DNA from: Tridacna crocea | Taxonomy: Eukaryota; Mollusca; Bivalvia; Cardiida; Cardiidae | Reading direction: 5' to 3' | Assembly: GCA_943736015.1 (NCBI GenBank) | Contig: OX031062.1 | Location: 53,680,962-53,744,961, forward strand | DNA: 64,000 bases | In this document: positions 11,280 through 23,900 of the stretch, piece by piece | Layout: each line of letters starts with the position of its first letter | Numbering within the stretch: position 1 is the stretch's first letter | Translations under genes and position numbers: made by a program | The notes under the pieces: model-generated | Seen by the model: the letters and a program-made list of their open reading frames with translations, nothing else | The model's database searches: none | Told to the model about the DNA's origin: nothing

Positions 11280-11398
11280 GTAGAAAAAACTGTGGGAGAA
11301 CGAGGCGATGCTGGTTACTAGCATTTGCTCTTTTTGGTACAATGTTTTAAAAGTCTTTTAACTCAAGATCAGTTAACATAAGGATAGTTATGTAAATG
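11280..11398 (-). mobile_element. hpA copy, decayed
   Basis: Stem GCTGGTTACTAGC with an eroded flank and no clear ends. Confidence 0.45.
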
Positions 11399-11643
11399 CT
11401 TTACTCTTTACCAAGCTGCAAAATGCTGGATCAAACCAAACGGACGACAAATTACCGGTAAATGTTGCTAATGTAAATGCTAATGTTGCTAAAATAATAT
11501 TTCTGTCTTTCATAGCGCAGGAAAAAAATTGTGGGAGAGGGAGAAAATGCTGGTTACCAGCATTTTCTCCTTTTCCCGCAATGTTTTCAAAAGACTTCTT
11601 TCTTGGGGTCTTTAAAAATCAGGATTGTGTGGTAAAGAGTTAA
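11399..11643 (-). mobile_element. hpA copy, complete with small internal repeat
   Basis: Left TTTACTCTTTACCA, right GGTAAAGAGTTAA; a short AATGTTGCTAATG repeat expands the long arm. Confidence 0.8.
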
Positions 11644-11799
11644 CAATAGTAATTTTTCTCTCTTTTCCCCAAACAGTATTTTCAAAGCCCTTCACTTCCT
11701 CTAGGTTGTTAAAACATATGATCATTATAAGATAAAAACTCAACAATTTGACAAAAGTTCTATGATAGTAAAAGGCTATCAAACTGAGTGAATAAGAGA

Positions 11800-11805
11800 T
11801 TTATT
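11800..11805 (-). terminator. Polyadenylation signal of the membrane protein gene
   Basis: AATAAA on the minus strand, about 31 nt past the TAG stop. The very short 3' UTR this implies is typical enough, and it supports exon 9 as terminal. Confidence 0.55.
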
Positions 11806-11835
11806 TTGATTGCATTGCACAAGAACCAAATCATG

Positions 11836-11942
11836 CTATCTTAAATTTACAGTACCCCTGTCTTTAAGTCCTTGTCCAAAGTTTCTGACCACTTGTATCA
11901 GCTCTAGCATCAATATTAACCATACTAGAGAAGCCAGCGCAC
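11836..11942 (-). CDS. Membrane protein gene, terminal exon 9
   Basis: Acceptor ATATTTCAG. The frame reads ALASLVWLILMLELIQVV, then RNFGQGLKDRGTVNLR and stop TAG. Two GT dinucleotides near the end (GTACTG, GTAAAT) could be donors, but the reading frame closes by itself and a poly(A) signal follows, so a terminal exon is preferred. Confidence 0.7.
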
Positions 11943-14900
11943 CTGAAATATATGAGAAAAGTGGGGTTTTTTTGCCGCACTCTATTAAACTCTTTACCAG
12001 GTGACAAGATTTTAGACTTGTCCACACTGATAGCATTTGCAGACAACAAAATGAACGTGACTCAAAAATGGAAACCTCACTTTAGGAGACAAAAAAAAAA
12101 AGCATTGTGGGAAAAGGAGAAAATGCTGGTTACCAGCATTTTCTCCTTTTCCCACAATGTTTTGAAAAGCTTTCTTTTTCAGGGTTGTTAAAAATTGGGA
12201 TTGTGTGGTAAAGAGTCAAAGGGTTTACCGATTTTAACACAATTCTGAGTTTTAATGACCCTGGCAAATCAGACCTTTGAAAACACATTGTGAAAAGGAG
12301 AAAATGCTGGATACCAGCATTTTCTCCTTCTCCCACAATGTTTTCTGATATTTCAGATGCAAATCCATTTCAGTTGTATTTACTTTGTCATCTGCAAAAA
12401 GCTTTCCATTTGAACCAGTCAAAAAAATACTATCATGTGATAAAAAGTTCACTGAAATTTTTTATAAGAGGTTTACCTGTATTTTGATATGTAGCCTTAA
12501 AAAAAAATTCACACGATTTTCTGAGTAACAGAACATTAATTTTATGACGTCACATTTGTTTATATCAATATATTTTATTATATACACCTGAAAAAGGTAA
12601 ATGCCGAAACGTCGTACAGTACATAAACATTAACATTTTAATATATGTTGTTGTAGTTATTTAACTCTTGATATGTAACCTTACAAATACATATATGCAG
12701 GTCTTTGCCTCTGCGGTTGACCACTATCAAAGACAATGAGGTAAAAGGAACAACTGCTTATTGCAATGAATTTCCTTGTTTTGGAAAAATGTTATCCTTC
12801 CAGGCCTCAATGTCAAAATTTAATGTATGTTCTTCCTCATCCTCCTTGACCCAGTTTTGATTTATTCTGTAATCGACCGTGGGTATTTTTCACTGTTGTT
12901 CCTTGTTCTCATGAATTATTCACAAAGCATTCTGATTGGGGATCTCAGTTTTTCTTTGAGAAAATTTGAACTATTTTTATGAGAAATAACCTTCATTTCT
13001 ATTTTCAACTTATCAATATCAAATCTATAGTACTAATTAGATGCAATTTAATCATGTGACATTCTTAAAGACCTAATTTGAATATATACAAATAATAACG
13101 AAGGTTGTCTTGATCAATGGCATCCCTGAAATCAACAGGCTTCTCCATGCATTTTTGCATAGGTATATTATGGCAACCAATGAAGTAACTGACACATTAG
13201 GGTTTTCTCCAATCTAATATATGTGTGTTGTGATGGCTTATCTGTTTTACTGTCAAATTATAAACAGTGAAAATTACCTTCTATTTGGACTTGACAGGGG
13301 TTTTAAATAAATTTACAGATGACATCAATAATTGTGACTCAAAAATGCCAATTACAAAAACTGAGATTTGGCTTCGAAAGGCTAGAGAAACATTGTGGAA
13401 AAAGGAAAAAATGCTGGTTTCCAGCATTTTCTCCTTTTTCCATCACGTTTTTAAAGGCTTTCTTTCTCGTGTCCTTCAAAGGGTTAATTGGTTGGTTGTA
13501 TTAGGGTTTAACGCCACTTTAACAGCTAAGGTCATATCATGGCGGTCGGTGACGCTTATGTGTTTCCTGGCTTTCTCACACCGGTACTTACACAACTTTC
13601 TTTCCAAAGCCACCGACTACTTTTCTCACATGCTTCAGCAGAGGTGAGGGGCGAAAATACGCTGGAAAGAAAGTTCGCCTCAACTGGGTATCGAACTCAC
13701 AACCACCAGGTCATGAGTCCGACACGCTCACCACTGAGCCACCCGGACGGGCTTCAAAGGGTTAAGTCTAAGATAAAGTTTGCCTGATATATGCATGACT
13801 TACCACAAAACAAGATAATATAGACAAACATCTTGTTGTTTTCATCATCTAACTGCTTGTACACCTATTAACAAGAATATAATACAAATAAACCACTTGA
13901 AGGTGCCAACTCTCTGCTGCAGCTGCCTTTAGAAATATACAGATTACAGAGAAAACTTTTAAGTTGAAACAGAAGCAAAACTCTGTCAAAAATATTTTAG
14001 TGGTTACATGCTCCTGTTGTATAGGTTCTCCTTTGACAGTTACAAGTCTGAAGTAAAGTTAGAAGTAAATATCTTCTGTTATGACAGAGAGAGATATTAA
14101 AATCGATTAACCCTATCCCAAGCAATCCCTCTTTTAGAAGCCTTTTGAAAACATTGTGGGAAAAGGAGAAAATGCTGGTTACCAGCATTTTCTCCTTTTC
14201 CCACCATGTTTTCTACCCTGCTGTAAACAAATTCCAATTTTTGAGTTAGCTTTATTTTGTCATCTACAAGTGCTTTCAATCTGGACCAGCCCAAAATTTT
14301 GTCATTTGGGAAAGGGTGAAAGTATGTCATAGTTTTTCAATAGCATATCATAATCTGAAAATGGGCATATCTAGGTTAATAATATTTTAACTGTTGCATG
14401 CCTTTATTGTTTCCCTTTTGACCAAAAGTTTAAGTTTGAAGTGAAATCTTCAGTAATTGAAAAGATAAAATTTCCAAGTTTTTTGCACAACAGAGACAAC
14501 AAACCCTGGTTTTTACGTGTCTGCAGTACAAGTCTTTAGAAAACACTGTGGGAAAAGGAGAAATTGCTCGTAATGAGCAATTTCTCCTTTTCCCATAGTG
14601 TTTTCTAGCCTATCGAAAAACTTTCTGCCATTCTCATAAAATTCAAAATTGTCATCTGCAAACACTTTGAGTTTGGGACAGTCTAAAATTTGTCACTTGG
14701 GGAAGGGTTAAACCAAAGCATAGCACCTAGAATATTCTTATTTTTCCCAAGCTGCTTTTTGTTTTCTATTTTCTAAACCCTTATCACAACACAGTGTGTT
14801 AGTCTTATTCAATTTAAAAGCATTTGCTCATGTCAGAAGTCACTAAAATGATAGAAATTGTCGTGGAAAAGGTAGAAAACTACCAGCATTTTTTTCTTTG

Positions 14901-17900
14901 GCAGCAATTCTTCCATGTTACTTGCCTTCTACATTAATTTGTTACCTGCTCTCAGCACGAAGAGTCTGGATTTTGTCACTTTTTACCACATGGGCAAAAT
15001 TGATGTGATTATTCTTTGATAGGACAGAAAACTTTGTGGGAAAAGGAGAAAATGCTGCTTACCAGCATTTTCTCCTTTTCACACATTGTGTTCAAAAGGA
15101 TTCTTACTTGGGGTCATTTAAAAGCTGTCATTGCATGGTAAAGAGTGAAATAGATTAGAGTCAAGGTACATTTAGACCTACTTACTTTAACAAACTTGAA
15201 GATATAATAAGCTGGTTTTGCTAGACCAAACAAAGCAAATGCAATTGCACCATACTTCAGTTCTTGTCTCAGCTGTTTTGAAAAAACAAACAAACAATTT
15301 GAGATAAATAATGCAAAGCATAACTAGAGCTGTCACTGAACTTGACTTAATACCCCCGCCAGCACTTTGACAGGAAAAAGTGTCAGGTTCAAGGGGAGAT
15401 AATTCCTCAAGCAGGAAGACCAGACACTGGAAATTGCATTTTGCAAATCTTCACTATACGATCCGTATATGTGCAAAGTTTCAATACAATTGAAGGAAAA
15501 CTGTAGGAGGAGTTCGCGACACAAAGTAATTAGTATTTTGTACACAGACGGACACATGGACGGACGGACACACTGGCTGATTCCGCTATACCCACAAAAA
15601 CATTTGTTTTGCGGGGATATAATTTTAAACCTCTCAGCCATTTCCAGACAATTCCATGTATTAATAACCTTGAACAAGAGACCGTTCAAAAACATTGAGG
15701 GAAAAGAAAATGTTGGGTACTAGCATATTCTCCTTTTCCCTGAATATGTTTTGTTTCTTTTGTCATTTCAAAAACAAATCTCATCAGTTGAGCCGGATTT
15801 AGTATGTTGTCTCTAAATGTTTCCAAGATTGAAGGTCTAACATTCTGTCCATTGGTAAAGAGTTAAGTCTATCTGATGACAAAAATTTAGACTTGTTGAA
15901 ATTGAAATCATTGAGTACAGAACATTGTAGGAAATGGAAAAAAAATGGCTTGAGTGTCTGTTTTTGGAAATGAAACCATAAAATAAAAGATTGACTCTCA
16001 GACTGAGTACAGTTTTCCAGAATTGAAGTTTCTTGCATGTACCGGGGAAACAGTGTTATGAAGACGTGGCCTTTGTCTGCTTCAAATTGGCTTTCAGGAG
16101 GTAACATGTAGTTAATTAACCCTTTGCAAACAATCCCTGGTTTTTATGACCCTGAGATACACGTCTTTTGAAAACATTGCGGGAAAAGGAGAAAATGCTG
16201 GTAACCAGCATTTTCTCCTTTTCCCACAATGTTTTCTACCCTTCACAAAACAAATTTCAAATTTCCAGTCACTTTTATTTTGTCTTCTGCAAATGTTTTT
16301 GAATTGGACAAACCTAAAATTTTTCGTTTGGTAATGACATAATTAACCCTTTACCACACAAAATCTGTAGTTTTTATGACCCTGAGATAGAAGCCTTTTT
16401 GAAACAGCATTTTCTCCTTTTCCCACAATTTTTTCTACCCTGCTGGAAAAAAGTTCAAGTTTTGAGTCATGTTTATTTTGTTGTCTGCAAGTGCTTTCAA
16501 TTTGGACCAGTCAAAAAATTTTGTCAATTTTGTTTTTCAGTAAAGAGTTAATTCTCCACAAAATGACAAAATTTTGGAGATATCTTAATCCAAAGCATTT
16601 GCAAGCAACAAATCCAATGTAGTCTGCACTGTTCAGTTTGCTTTTGCAGGTAAGGAAAACATTGTGGGAAAAGGAGAAAATGGTGGTTACCAAGTTTTCC
16701 AACATCAAACTCAAGATTGTGTGGTAAAAAGTTAACAGAAAACTATTATTATGTGCATGATCCAGTCACTAAAAAGCTTTATAACAGTGTGTCAGGTATA
16801 CCTATACAGGAGTCACATCTATACATAAACCTTACCATGATCCATCCCCCTATACACCATGGCAGTGTGTAAGGTATACCTGTACAGGGGTCACATTTGT
16901 ACACAAACCTTACAATGATCCAGCCCCTATACACCATGGCAGTGTGTAAGATATACCTGCACAAGAGTCATAATTTTACATAAACCTTACCATGATCCAG
17001 CCACCCCTATACACTATGGCAGTGTATAAGATATACCTGTACAGGAGTCACATTTATACATAAACCTTACCATGATCCAGCCCCTATACACCATGGCAAT
17101 GTGTAAGGTATACCTGTACAGGGGTCACATTTGTACACAAACCTTACAATGATCCAGCCCCTATACACTATGGCAGTGTATAAGATATACCTGTACAGGA
17201 GTCACATTTATACATAAACCTTACCATGATCCAGCCCCTATACACCATGGCAATGTGTAAGGTATACCTGTACAGGGGTCACATTTGTACACAAACCTTA
17301 TAATGATCCAGTCCCTGTATACCATGGCAGTGTGTAAGGTATACCTGTACAGGGGTCATATTTGTACATAAACCTAACCATGATTCAGCCCCCTACACAC
17401 TATGATGGTGTGTAAGGTGTACTTGTAAAGGGGTCACATTTCTACATAAACCCTACCATGATCCACCCCCCAACCCCCTATACACTATGACAGTGTGTAA
17501 GGTATACCTGTGCACGGGTCATATTTGTACATAAACCTTACCATGATCCAGCCCCCTACACACCACAACAGCGTGTATGGTATCCCGACAGACAGGGTCA
17601 CAATTTCCAGGTCACTAATGTTGGTCCCATTATTCAGAACAACAATAACCAGACTGATCTGCAATAGAATATAAAAAAAAAAAATCTAAATGTACATATC
17701 TCATTACCAAACCACAATATTTTAGGCTTGTTCAAATTGAAAGCATTTGCAGACGACAAATAAAAGTGACTGAAAATTTGAAAATTGTTTTGTGAAAGGT
17801 AGAAAGGTAGAAAACATTGTGGGAAAAGGAGAAAATGCTGGTTACCAGCATTTTCTCCTTTTCCCACAATGTTTTCTAAAGGCTTCTTTCTCAGGGACGT

Positions 17901-20900
17901 CAAAAGTAGGGATTGTGTGGTAATAGGATATAGGGATCATGATCTGTGGAAAGGGGCATTGGTGCCTCTGCCAAAAGTATCTACCCATTTCAGCCAGCCT
18001 GGTCTGTGCAGGATGACATGGGTCAAAATAAATTTTCTGCATTTTAAAGGACCATTTTACTTGATTCTACTATAAAGTTCTGCCCATTTTAGGGAAAAAA
18101 TATCCATGTAAATACATATGTGACTGCTCACTACAATGCATTACACTGATGTATAAGATCCCTTCTTTAACTCTTTTGTATGACGACAAAATTTTATCCT
18201 TGTCTAAATTGAAGGCGTTTGCAAAGAACAATTTAAACGTGACTCAAATCATGGAACTGAATCCTTGATCGAGTAGAAAACACCGTGGAAAGGGAGAAAA
18301 TGCTTGTTACCAGCATTTTCTCCTTTTTTCACAGTGTTTTCAAAAGGCTTCTTTCTGAAGGGTGTTAAAAGTTGTCATTGTGTGGCAAAGGGTTAAAAGG
18401 CACTGTTTTTTTCCCTTTCATTTTTTCCCACAGCGTCTTCTTCTTGTTGAAAGAAGAATAAATTTCTATTTTTCATTCACAGTTACTTTTTTGTCTGCCA
18501 GAGCTTTCCATTTTGCAACTTAAAAGTTTTGATGTTTGGTAAAGTGCTGATTGAAATGCCAACGTCTGCAAAATCCCAATAATTGCTGGCCAAGGGTGAT
18601 GATCACTATATTGCTATATTCACCTTTGGCTTAACAAGTCAAGATTTGTAATCATGGCAATATGCCGCCTACTTGATGTTGATTGTCACCCTTAGATTAT
18701 ATCATCAAATGTTGTGTAACATTGTCTTTTGGGCAAAACTCTTCACACATAAATTATATGGACAGCCATTCATTTTGGAGTTAAATGTATGCTAATACTT
18801 AATTTATCCCTTTATCACTCAATCCCAAGTATTAATGACCTTGACAGACTTTCGAAAACATTGTGGGTAACCTTTTCCCACAATGATTTCTTATCTTTCA
18901 CAGACTACCTGTATGTCTGTTGCATAAACCAAATTCAATGAGTTGTCTGCAAATACTTTCAATTTGGACTAATCCAAAAATTTAGTTTTTGGTAAGGGTT
19001 TATCTCATTTTGTAAATATTAAAGTAACTATTGTAATTGAAATTTTTATATTTTGGTAAAGATTCACTGCCTATCCAAAAATTTTCTCCCCTGGTTCATA
19101 TAGTTAGCTGATAACAGATACCTAAACACAACACACTTTTGGATTTGGAGTGCAACAAAAGATTACAGTTACTTCAGGGGTTACAAATATCAACTTGACC
19201 AGCCAAGGATGAATAGATCAGGGTAGTAATCATCACCCTTGGCTTTCAAGGATTTCAGATTCTATAAATACCTAGCCTGAAAACTCACCGTCACTTGAAG
19301 ATCAAATTTCAACAGGCATGAAAAAATGGCAGCTCGGTTGTAAATTGCTGAAATAAACAATCAAAATTAACAAGTCAATAATATGTATTAGCCCTTTACC
19401 AACCAACAAATTTTTATTCTTTCCAATTGAAGACACCTGCAGACGGCCATTCCACAACCTTTTCTTTGAGTTGCAGCTGTCTAGAAGGGTAGAAAGATTT
19501 GTGGAAAAAGAGAAACTGCCCTGAACGAGCAATTTCTCTTTTTCCCACCATGTTTTCAAAAACCTTTTACACCAGGGATTATTTGTTAACCCTTTACCCC
19601 ATAAGGCATTTCTATGGTATCTCTAATACATAGATCCGTGGAAATCGATATTTGACCAATCAGGTTATCGCATTTATTCTACCCGATGTGCATCGTTGTG
19701 TTCTGCCATTTCGGCTCACAAATAAACGATTGTTAACGTTGGGGGGATGCGATACTATTTATCTATTTTGTGTTTTTAACGTTTTAATTTAAGAAAAACC
19801 TTAAAATATGTGCTTTGTCTGTGTGCACCACTGACGTGAGAGCACACAGGTTATAGACAAGTTTGAATTATGATAATGACTGAAAATTTGGACTAAAGTA
19901 AAGAGCTCTGATGAGCCCTGGAAAATGGATTTATATAAATAATGCTTACCCCTCTGAAAGAGAAAAATTGAAAACAAAGGTGAAAATAGACCTATATGAA
20001 ATACTAATAAAAAAGAAAATACGTTTACTTTAATATCAAACCTTGTTGAATAACCTATGCACATCCAAAAAGTGGCCGCGTAACTTGTCACCAATGTTTC
20101 AGTTTGACATTAATCTTAACCCATGGTGCATGAAGAATATGCTAAATGTTAGATATAGATCAGACTGAAAATTACATGTTGTTTAGTCTTAGATTTAAAC
20201 TACTGCTATTTACAATAAGCACTTCAAATGACGTGTACTTCCTCACTAAGAGTAGATTTCAATTTTAAAAAGGTTTATCTTATGTACTAGTGGAAGTTTA
20301 GCTTAATGGGCAACATGGTAATTTTTGTCTTGACTTATATTTTTCAACCGTTAATCAGATAAACCCGAGTTTTAACGACCCTTAGAAGGCTGTTAAAAGC
20401 ATCGCGGAAAAAGGAGAAAATGTTTGTAACATCCATTTTCTCCTTTTTTGACAGTGTTTTGTGCTCTTTCAAAAAAAAAATCAATTTTTGCATCATTTCT
20501 TTTCTTGTCTACAAATTTTTGAGGTTGGGTTGTTCTAGAAATTTTGTCATTTGGTGAAGAGTTTGATTGGATTAGCACATCTGCACATTAGCACAAAGGG
20601 TGAAGCGTGTTTGATTGCAAAACAATTTACCGGTCTAATCAACTTGACCACCCATTGTCATCAGTATATCATAAGATAAAAAAAAAATCTGTCAATGATA
20701 ATAACAATTTTTATAACTGACAACACACAACACATTTTATAATCATCAGACAACCCTTTTCCCCTTAACCTGATATTGAAAATTTTCATTAATTTAAACC
20801 TCTCTGTTGAATCAGACAGTCTATAAATTTTTCGAAAGTTTTGTAATTCAGTGTTATTTAATTTGGTAAGATGCTGAAATGACTTTACTAGCCAAACGAA

Positions 20901-23900
20901 AGCAATCAGTATCTGTAATTCTATAATTCTGTGGCAGAACGGAGATTTGGTTTTTTTTTTTCCCCTTTCGCATTGGAGTTCGAAATTTTGTTTAAACATG
21001 TATATCTGTTACATTGTCCACTGACCCGATAATTCTCCCTTTTAATACATATCTGTGTGTCAATGCTTTCAAGCATCTATAAATTACTTACCGAGAATTT
21101 ATCATGGACGGAAATATACGATTAAAATATTTTTTCCGGAATTTTATAGCGAGAAACATTCATGATAGCACGATTTAAGTAGCCTATCTGCTATACTATA
21201 TATGTGTTGACAGCGTTTGTTTGTGAGTCCTTGGCAACAGTAACTAAGGTAGTCGGTTTATCTTATCGCCACGGATCCATGTATTGACCCTAGATAACAG
21301 CAAGGATGAAGCTGTTTCTTATGTGTATATGACACCTTTTAATAGCATAGAAAACATTGTGGCAAAAGGTGAAATTGCTCGTCATGAGCAATTTCACCTT
21401 TTGCCACAATGTTTTGCAAAGGCTCCTACAAGCAATGCGTAGAAATGAGTATCTATGGAGTAAAGGGTTAAAGGGTTAACCCTGCGCCATAAAATCCCCA
21501 ATTTACTCTTTTTAATTCCCCTTTCAAAGAAGCCTTTTGAAAACATTGTTGAAAAGGAGAAAATGCTGGTAACCAGCATTTTCTCCTTTTCCCACAATGT
21601 TTTCTTCTCTACCTAAAACAATTTTCAATTCTTTCGTCACATCCATTTTGTCATCTGCAAATGCTTTCCATTTGGACCAGTCTAAAATTTTGTTGTTCAG
21701 TAAAGAGTTAAATGACCAAAAGGAAAAAGGGCTTTTGAATTAATTCTGGTAAAAGGAAGAAGTTCCACAATTTGAGCCACATTAAATTTGCCATCTGCAA
21801 ATCTTTTGAATCTGTTTAGATTGTACAGTGTTTAATTCCGTTTTCAACAATATTTCAGTTATATCGCAGAGGCCAGTTCACCTATCCATGCTTTCCTAGA
21901 CTCTCTTTTATCGTTGCTCTGCACAATATTCTATACATGCCACTGGCTGCTTTACCGCATAACCATCATCGAAGCAATGGCCAGTGTTGGGTGGCAATAA
22001 ATCCTTCGGCAATGACTATTATCAATCTTTTGATAGAAAAATGCCAAGCCAGGCATCAAACCCATGCTATCAACTGAGCTATCACAGCCCCCCCCCCCAT
22101 AATTTTGAAAATCATAGTACCGGTAACTAAAATGTGAATTTTTAGCGCAATGTAACTCCCGCGCATAAAAATCAGTATTTTGAAGTTAAGCCCCCCCCCA
22201 ATCTTGAAATGCTTCCTACGTGGCTGTATCAGCAATTTTTCCTTTTCCCACAATGTTTTCAAAAGGCTTCTTCCTCATGGTCCTTAAAAGTCGGAATTGT
22301 GTGGTAAAGGGTTAATCAAAATACTCTACAATATAATTTTAGATTATTTAGATCTAAGATAAGGCCATATTTCCTGTTTATTTTGTTGCATAACTAACAC
22401 TATCACAATCTTTTTTTATCAAGACAATATCTTAGTTTGTCTCATTTGAACACAGTTTAACCCTTTACCAATTAATCCCTGGTTTTTACGACCCTGAGAT
22501 AGAAGCCCTTAGAAAACATTGTGGGGAAAGGATAAAATGCTGGTAACTAGCATTTTATCCTTTTCCCACAATGTTTTTAACCCTGCTGGAAACAGATTTT
22601 AAATTTTACAGAAGTTACATTTATTTTGTCGTCTGCAAGTGCTCTCAATTTGGACCAGTCTAAAATTTTATCGTTTGGTAAAGGGTTAAATAAAAATGTG
22701 TTTTAAATGATGAAAATTAGATGTGAAAGGGTAAAAACATTTTTGGAAAAGGATAAAATACTTATCAACAGCATTTCTCCATTAATCACAATTTTTTTCA
22801 ACAGTTTCTTTCCTCAGAGTCTTTAATACACATGATTGTTTGGTAAAGGATTAACCAAACAATCCCTGGTTTTTACGCCCCTGAGAAAGAGACCTTTTGA
22901 AAACATTGTGGGAAATCGAGAAAAATGCTGGTAACCAGCATTTCCTCCTTTTACCACAATGTCTTCTACCCTGCTGGAAACAGATTTTGATTTTTTAACT
23001 ACATTTATTTTGTCGTCTGCAAGTGCTTTCAATTTGGACAAGTCTAAAATTTTGTCGTTTGGTAAGGGTGATGAATCATTCATTCCTCTTGTGACAGGAA
23101 ATTGGTCCTTGTTTTTAACTCTTTATAAAACAACAAAATTTTGGACTAGACAGAACTGGAAGATTTTGCAGACGACAAATTAACTGTTGCTGAAATGATG
23201 ATTTCTCTGATTGATGGGGTAAAAGAACAATGTGAGGAAAGAAAAAAAAAAGGAGATTTTCTCCCATTCTCATAATGTTTTCAAAAATCTAATCTAACAG
23301 GGTCATTAAAATTGTTTTTTTTGTGGTGAAGGGTTTAAATATTTTCAAATGAAGTGAATCTAACGGATGTATCATATAACAAACAAAATAAGTAATTGCA
23401 AGCGTACATTATCCCTTTCCCAAACAATCCCTGAGTTTTATGACCCAGAGGTAGAAGCCTTTTGAAAACATTGTGGGAAAAGGAGAAAATGCTGGTAACC
23501 AGCATTTTCTCCTTTTCCTACAATGTTTTCTTCACTGCTGGAAAGAAATTTCATTTTTTTAATTACGTTTACTTTGTCGTCTGCAAGTGCTTTCAGTTTT
23601 GACAAGTCTAAAATTTTGTCGTTTGGTAAAAAGTAAAGACTGAGACTCCTTTTCTGAACCCCATCATTTGAGCCACATTTAACTCATTACTACTCAATCC
23701 CAAATTTTAAATGACCCTGAAAAAAGAATGCTTTCAAAAACATAGTGGGTAAAGGTGAAACTACTTGTAACTAGCATTTTCTCCTCTTCCCACAATGCTC
23801 TCTACCCGATCAAAGACAGAAATTATTATTTCAGTTATACTCCTTTTATAGTCTGCATTATGCTTTGATCAAGTTTGACCCTTTACCACACAACGCCGAC

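Larger units (their letters stand above)
19586..21471 (-). mobile_element. hpD copy split by a 1.65-kb insertion
   Basis: Left tip TTAACCCTTTACCCCATAAG at 19586; the rest resumes at 21283. The stem is AACATTGTGGCAAAAGGTG with a TTGCTCGTCATGAGCAA centre; right end GGAGTAAAGGGTTAA. Confidence 0.82.

Noticed and set aside
15799-16107. 102-residue minus-strand frame in intron 6
   Set aside because: It has no hydrophobic or family signal, lacks good splice sites in phase with exons 6 and 7, and includes hpA sequence.
16779-16964. Minus-strand open frame across the minisatellite as an extra coding exon
   Set aside because: It matches exon 6 only because the units are copies of it; the unit length is not a multiple of three and the frame breaks in other units.
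16787-17619. CRISPR-like array
   Set aside because: The units are contiguous 78-bp tandem copies without unique spacers, and the DNA is eukaryotic.
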